DNA of 64,000 bases, from contig ONAD01000001.1 in NCBI GenBank assembly GCA_900315735.1, positions 1 through 64,000 on the forward strand. The letters are read 5' to 3'. Shown piece by piece: positions 60,216 to 64,000 of this stretch. The DNA is from an uncultured Lachnospiraceae bacterium. Lineage in GTDB: Bacteria > Bacillota > Clostridia > Lachnospirales > Lachnospiraceae. The notes beneath the pieces are model-generated. The model had not been told where the DNA came from. It made no database searches and was given only the letters and a program-made list of their open reading frames with translations. The stretch's first letter is position 1; the number at the start of each line of letters is the position of its first letter. The position numbers and the translations under genes were made by a program.

Positions 60216-62084
60216 ATGCAGGAAGAAAGCAGAAAAGAAAAAAATTTCATAAAAAGGATTTATCATGCAGAAGCACCAAAATGGCTGAAATATGCGATTT
60301 TATTCGGATATCCGATTCTGCTTTTTTATATCACTGCATTTATGACTTATAATCCTTTTGTAAGAACCAGATGGAGAGCACAGATTTTAAATCTTATTTT
60401 ATTTGAGGTATTTGTGTGGCTGCTGCTGGCAGTTACCGGCAGTGCAGTTATCGCACTTCGCATAGAGACGATTCTTGGAATTGCACTGAGCATTGCCAAT
60501 TATTATGTTATTTCCTTCCGGGGCGCTCCGGTGGTTCCGTGGGATTTACTGTCTCTTGGAACAGCCGCCAGTGTTGCCGGAGGTTATGACTATACGTTAC
60601 CGCCGCGTCAGATTGCATTGATTCTTCTGATGCTTTTTCTGGCATTTACAGAGCGTTATGCAAAGATTCATATTTCACGGAAAAAGATATTGCTTCGTGC
60701 AGGCAGTGCTGTGATTTCTCTTGCCTGCATGGTTGGAATTGGCTGGATGGTGCAGGATGATGGAATGGTAAGCTCCTTACAGCTTTATCCGTTTCTTTTT
60801 ACGCCTACGGTTATGTATGAACGAAATGGCTTTGCAGTGACATTTCTTATGGATGTACAGTATCTTAAGGTAGAGAAACCGGAAGGATATTCCATAGAAA
60901 AGGCGAAGGAATTATTGGAAAAAGAGGATGGGCTTGACTGGACGGCATCCGACCAGAAAAATAATGTTGAGAAGGAAGTAGCAAATCAGAAAGAAACAGC
61001 AGACCAGGGAGAAGCAGGAACAACACAGCAGCTTCCGAATGTTATCGTCATCATGGATGAAGCATTTTCCGATTTGGGCGTCCTGTCCGATGAGGCACTT
61101 CCGGTAAGCGAAGACTATATGCCATTTATTCACAGCCTGCAACAGGGGGCAGAGAATACCCAGACCGGATATTTAAATGTATCGGTAAAGGGTGGAAATA
61201 CGGCAAATACGGAATTTGAATTTTTGACAGGAGATACCATGGCATTTCTACCGGCGGGAAGTATTCCTTACCAGCAGTATATTACAAAGGACACACCGAG
61301 TATGGCATCTTATTTAAAGAGCCTGGGCTATGAGACATATGCCATGCATCCATATTATGCGTCCGGCTGGAACCGGGATAAGGTATATCCGCTGCTGGGA
61401 TTTGACAGCTTTTATTCTTCACAGGATTTCTATGGTTCCACTTATGAGCGGGGCTATATTGATAACTCTTCCTGTGTAGATAAGATTATTGCGACTTATG
61501 AGAAAAAGGATGCAGGAACACCGGCATTTATTTTTAACGTAACCATGCAGAATCACAGTCCATATACCGATGGCTATCAGAATCTTCAGGGAAATGTTAC
61601 AGTAGATGGAACGGTATCTACCCAGTTATCGGAATATCTGACACTGGTAAAATTATCGGATGCAGCATTGGAAAAGCTGATTGATTATTTTGAGACACAG
61701 GACGAACCTACGGTTATCGTATTCTTTGGTGACCACCAGCCGACAGATGCGGTGGTGGAGCCAATCTGGAATTTAGAAGGCAAATCATCCTCTGATTTAA
61801 CAGAAGAAGAAAATCAGCTTCGTTATAAGGTGCCTTATGTTATCTGGGCGAATTATGATATTGATGAGGCGGTAAATCAGGAGAGCAGTGCCAACTATCT
61901 GGGGACACAGATGATGGAAGCAGCAGGAATTCCTCTGTCGGACTACCAGAATTATTTACTGGAACAAAAAGAGGAGATGCCATTGATTTCCACGCAGCAT
62001 ACGGAAGCAGAAGGCAGTGATGCGTGGCTTAATTATCAGACGCTGCAGTATTATCTTTTATTTGACTGGGATGGAGAAAAATAG
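60216..62084 (+). CDS. LTA-synthase-like membrane sulfatase-fold protein
   Basis: A 622-residue polytopic protein with five or so N-terminal spans (about residues 25-190) and an extracellular alkaline-phosphatase-superfamily domain from residue 270 on. VIVIMDEAFSDLG gives the first metal ligand, GGNTANTEFEFLTGD the threonine nucleophile, and VIVFFGDHQPTD the second metal site. These fit phosphoglycerol transferases that make lipoteichoic acid-like polymers. It is not a sulfatase of the sulfur cluster, because the nucleophile is Thr. The next gene follows 2 bp later. Confidence 0.9.
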   Translation: MQEESRKEKNFIKRIYHAEAPKWLKYAILFGYPILLFYITAFMTYNPFVRTRWRAQILNLILFEVFVWLLLAVTGSAVIALRIETILGIALSIANYYVISFRGAPVVPWDLLSLGTAASVAGGYDYTLPPRQIALILLMLFLAFTERYAKIHISRKKILLRAGSAVISLACMVGIGWMVQDDGMVSSLQLYPFLFTPTVMYERNGFAVTFLMDVQYLKVEKPEGYSIEKAKELLEKEDGLDWTASDQKNNVEKEVANQKETADQGEAGTTQQLPNVIVIMDEAFSDLGVLSDEALPVSEDYMPFIHSLQQGAENTQTGYLNVSVKGGNTANTEFEFLTGDTMAFLPAGSIPYQQYITKDTPSMASYLKSLGYETYAMHPYYASGWNRDKVYPLLGFDSFYSSQDFYGSTYERGYIDNSSCVDKIIATYEKKDAGTPAFIFNVTMQNHSPYTDGYQNLQGNVTVDGTVSTQLSEYLTLVKLSDAALEKLIDYFETQDEPTVIVFFGDHQPTDAVVEPIWNLEGKSSSDLTEEENQLRYKVPYVIWANYDIDEAVNQESSANYLGTQMMEAAGIPLSDYQNYLLEQKEEMPLISTQHTEAEGSDAWLNYQTLQYYLLFDWDGEK

Positions 62085-62086
62085 AA

Positions 62087-64000
62087 ATGAAGGAAAGATT
62101 ACTTCGAATCAAAAACAGTAAAAAGATGCCGTTAATACTGGCTTTTTGCATTCCGTTTTTTCTTGCACTGGGAGTCTGCATTGGCCATGAGATTTATCCT
62201 TTTGGCAATCAGTGTTTTCTGCATATTGATATGTATCACCAGTATGCACCGTTTTTTACGGAATTCATGAATAAGTTAAAGAGCGGAAGCGGGTTATTAT
62301 ATACATGGAATTTAGGACTTGGTACGGACTTTGTATCATTGATGGCATATTATCTTTCCAGTCCTTTTAACTGGCTGTTATTATTATGTCCGTCTAATCT
62401 GGTAATCGAATTTATGACGGTATTGATTCTAATTAAGATTGGACTTAGCGGACTTACTTTTGCATTTTACTTAAACCGGCATTATAAAGATAATGGATAT
62501 CGCATTGCTTTATTTGCGGTATTCTATGCGTTATCCGGGTTTATGTGTGCTTATAACTGGGATATTATGTGGCTGGATACGGTGGTGTTATTGCCGCTTA
62601 TTTTGCTGGGTCTGGAAAGATTGGTAGAAGGAAAGAAGATGACGCTTTATGTGGTAACACTGGCGGTTTCGATTCTTTCAAACTACTATATTTCCATTAT
62701 GGTCTGCATCTATCTGGTGCTATATTTTGTGATTCTGATATTAGAGCAGAAAAGCGGAATAGGAAAAGCAATTCTTAAATTTGCGACCGGCTCCATCCTG
62801 GCAGGCGGTATGGGAGCAATACTGATTCTGCCGGAGATTGTGGCATTAAGCGGAAGTGGTTCCGGTGGAATCTCTTTTCCGGAAAAAATGGAGTGGTATT
62901 TTGGCCTGCTGGATGAAGCAGCAAGGTTCTGCATTGGTGTCGAGCCGTCTTCTACGGTAGGACATATGCCAAATCTTTACTGCGGAGCGGCAATTTTATT
63001 ATTATTATTCCTTTATCTTTTGAATTGCAGGATCCGAATTGGTGCAAAGATTCCAAGACTCTTACTGGTGGCATTTTTCTTTGTGAGCTTTGCAAATAAT
63101 AAACTGGATTTTATCTGGCATGGTTTTCATTTCCCGGATGGACTTCCGGCAAGACAGACCTTTTTATTTGCCTTTTTACTGCTGACCTTAGGCTATGAGG
63201 CAGTGCGGGAAGAAAAGGGCAATAGCATTTTTAAAATTCTATTTGCATTTTTGTTATCCGAGCTGTTGCTGGTTCTGTGCTTCCGTTTTACAGATTTAGA
63301 ACAGGTGACACCGGAGCAGATGTTTTTGACGGGGCTTTTGATTTTAGGTTATACGTTTCTGCTGTTATTCTATCGGCGGAAGGATAAGACGATGCGGACT
63401 ATCGTATCGATATTTGCAGTAATTCTGGTGTGTGCCGAAGCAGGAGTAAACCTTGACATGACCAGTATTTCCACTACCAGCCGGACACTGTATACCCAGC
63501 ATTTAGAGGATTACGCAGCACTTGCTAAGACTGCAGAAGCACAGGATGACAGTTTCTTCCGTATTGATAAGTTTAACCGGATGACCAAGAATGAGTCGGC
63601 ACTTTCAAACTATGCATCAGCGTCTATTTTCTCATCTCTTATTAATAAGGATGTGGCAGATTTTTACCGGGAAATGGGAATGGAAGGTGGCAAGAATTAT
63701 TATTGCTATAATGGTGCAACGATGCTTACCTCTTCAATGCTGTCGGTAAAATATATCCTGACAGACAGTGCAGAAGAAGAAAGTCCGTATCGAAGACTCT
63801 TATCAGAGCAGAATGGCATATACTTATATGAAAATACTTATACACTGCCGTTTGGTTTTATGGTAGATAGTGATTTGACAGAAAAATGGGATTTTACCCT
63901 TGGAATACCGATTATGGCACAGAATGAACTCGCCTGTGCCCTTGGTGCAACCGAGAATCTTTTAGAGCCGGTGGATGCAGAAATGCATAATGGAAAAACA
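62087..64000 (+). CDS. YfhO-like multispan membrane protein (partial, runs off the window)
   Basis: The frame stays open from ATG 62087 to the last base (638 codons, no stop seen). It encodes many spans and the family sequence FGNQCFLHIDMYHQYAPFF near the N-terminus, GLGTDFVSLMAYYLSSP and AFYALSGFMCAYNWDIMWLD. The family is linked to glycosylation of lipoteichoic acid or other surface polymers in Bacilli, fitting its LTA-synthase-like neighbour. The C-terminal end lies outside the window. Confidence 0.88.
   Translation, partial: MKERLLRIKNSKKMPLILAFCIPFFLALGVCIGHEIYPFGNQCFLHIDMYHQYAPFFTEFMNKLKSGSGLLYTWNLGLGTDFVSLMAYYLSSPFNWLLLLCPSNLVIEFMTVLILIKIGLSGLTFAFYLNRHYKDNGYRIALFAVFYALSGFMCAYNWDIMWLDTVVLLPLILLGLERLVEGKKMTLYVVTLAVSILSNYYISIMVCIYLVLYFVILILEQKSGIGKAILKFATGSILAGGMGAILILPEIVALSGSGSGGISFPEKMEWYFGLLDEAARFCIGVEPSSTVGHMPNLYCGAAILLLLFLYLLNCRIRIGAKIPRLLLVAFFFVSFANNKLDFIWHGFHFPDGLPARQTFLFAFLLLTLGYEAVREEKGNSIFKILFAFLLSELLLVLCFRFTDLEQVTPEQMFLTGLLILGYTFLLLFYRRKDKTMRTIVSIFAVILVCAEAGVNLDMTSISTTSRTLYTQHLEDYAALAKTAEAQDDSFFRIDKFNRMTKNESALSNYASASIFSSLINKDVADFYREMGMEGGKNYYCYNGATMLTSSMLSVKYILTDSAEEESPYRRLLSEQNGIYLYENTYTLPFGFMVDSDLTEKWDFTLGIPIMAQNELACALGATENLLEPVDAEMHNGKT

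Noticed and set aside
60216-62084. Sulfatase-fold protein as part of the sulfur system
   Set aside because: The nucleophile is Thr in NTANTEFEF and the protein is membrane-anchored with an LTA-synthase layout next to a YfhO-like gene.

Overview
The window looks like a chromosomal segment of a low-to-mid G+C, gut-type member of the Clostridia, most likely Lachnospiraceae. The basis is strong Shine-Dalgarno sites, TTGACA/TATAAT promoters, meso-diaminopimelate-type MurE, a Cys-rich YlmC/YmxH protein, two TwoAYGGAY-type RNAs, and gene orders such as priA-def-fmt-rsmB-rlmN-prpC-prkC-rsgA-rpe-thiN. Species cannot be fixed from the sequence alone. I see no rRNA, tRNA, CRISPR array, prophage or complete insertion sequence.

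Layout. 0-2.5 kb: pyrBI (minus strand) and two small unknown genes. 2.6-2.9 kb: structured RNA copy 1. 3-16.3 kb: housekeeping genes murE, priA, def, fmt, a zinc peptidase, rsmB, rlmN, a PP2C phosphatase/PASTA kinase pair, rsgA, rpe and thiN. 16.4-16.7 kb: structured RNA copy 2. 16.7-29 kb: inorganic sulfate assimilation, with a metal-chelate-type binding lipoprotein, a Met8/SUMT siroheme synthase fusion, cysK, a sulfate ABC transporter, AprA/AprB APS reductase and CysD/CysN ATP sulfurylase. 29.1-41.7 kb: organosulfur scavenging, with a LacI-type regulator and its operators, three taurine/sulfonate-type binding lipoproteins, one ATPase and one permease, a DUF1254/DUF1214 protein, a Cys-type sulfatase with its anaerobic maturase, and a metallo-beta-lactamase-fold alkylsulfatase. 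42-45.5 kb: an Rpn-type nuclease, a cluster-type LarE, and (minus strand) the permease and ATPase of a metal-chelate ABC importer. 45.6-51.9 kb: sulfur incorporation, with metY, a small siroheme sulfite reductase, a TusA-like protein, thioredoxin, a sulfur carrier protein, its E1-like activating enzyme, a JAMM protease, thioredoxin reductase and a second cysK. 52-64 kb: a broken hybrid sensor kinase, ychF, ymxH, nrdR, an isochorismatase-like hydrolase, yqeG, rpiB, efp, an LTA-synthase-like protein and the start of a YfhO-like membrane protein.

How it fits together. Sulfate import, CysDN (sulfate to APS), AprAB (APS to sulfite) and the siroheme reductase (sulfite to sulfide) make a complete route with no APS kinase or PAPS reductase. 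Sulfide is then probably loaded as a thiocarboxylate on a small carrier protein and passed to MetY and/or CysK. This resembles the protein-thiocarboxylate homocysteine route described in Wolinella. The carrier here ends in GGG plus a six-residue tail that needs trimming, and the operon encodes a JAMM protease suited to that.

Three sulfur promoters (16.7, 19.5 and 45.6 kb) share the same two-part operator, TTCCTATTG-N6-TATGAATTAT or its reverse complement, so about 35 kb of sulfur genes appear to include at least three units under one repressor encoded elsewhere.
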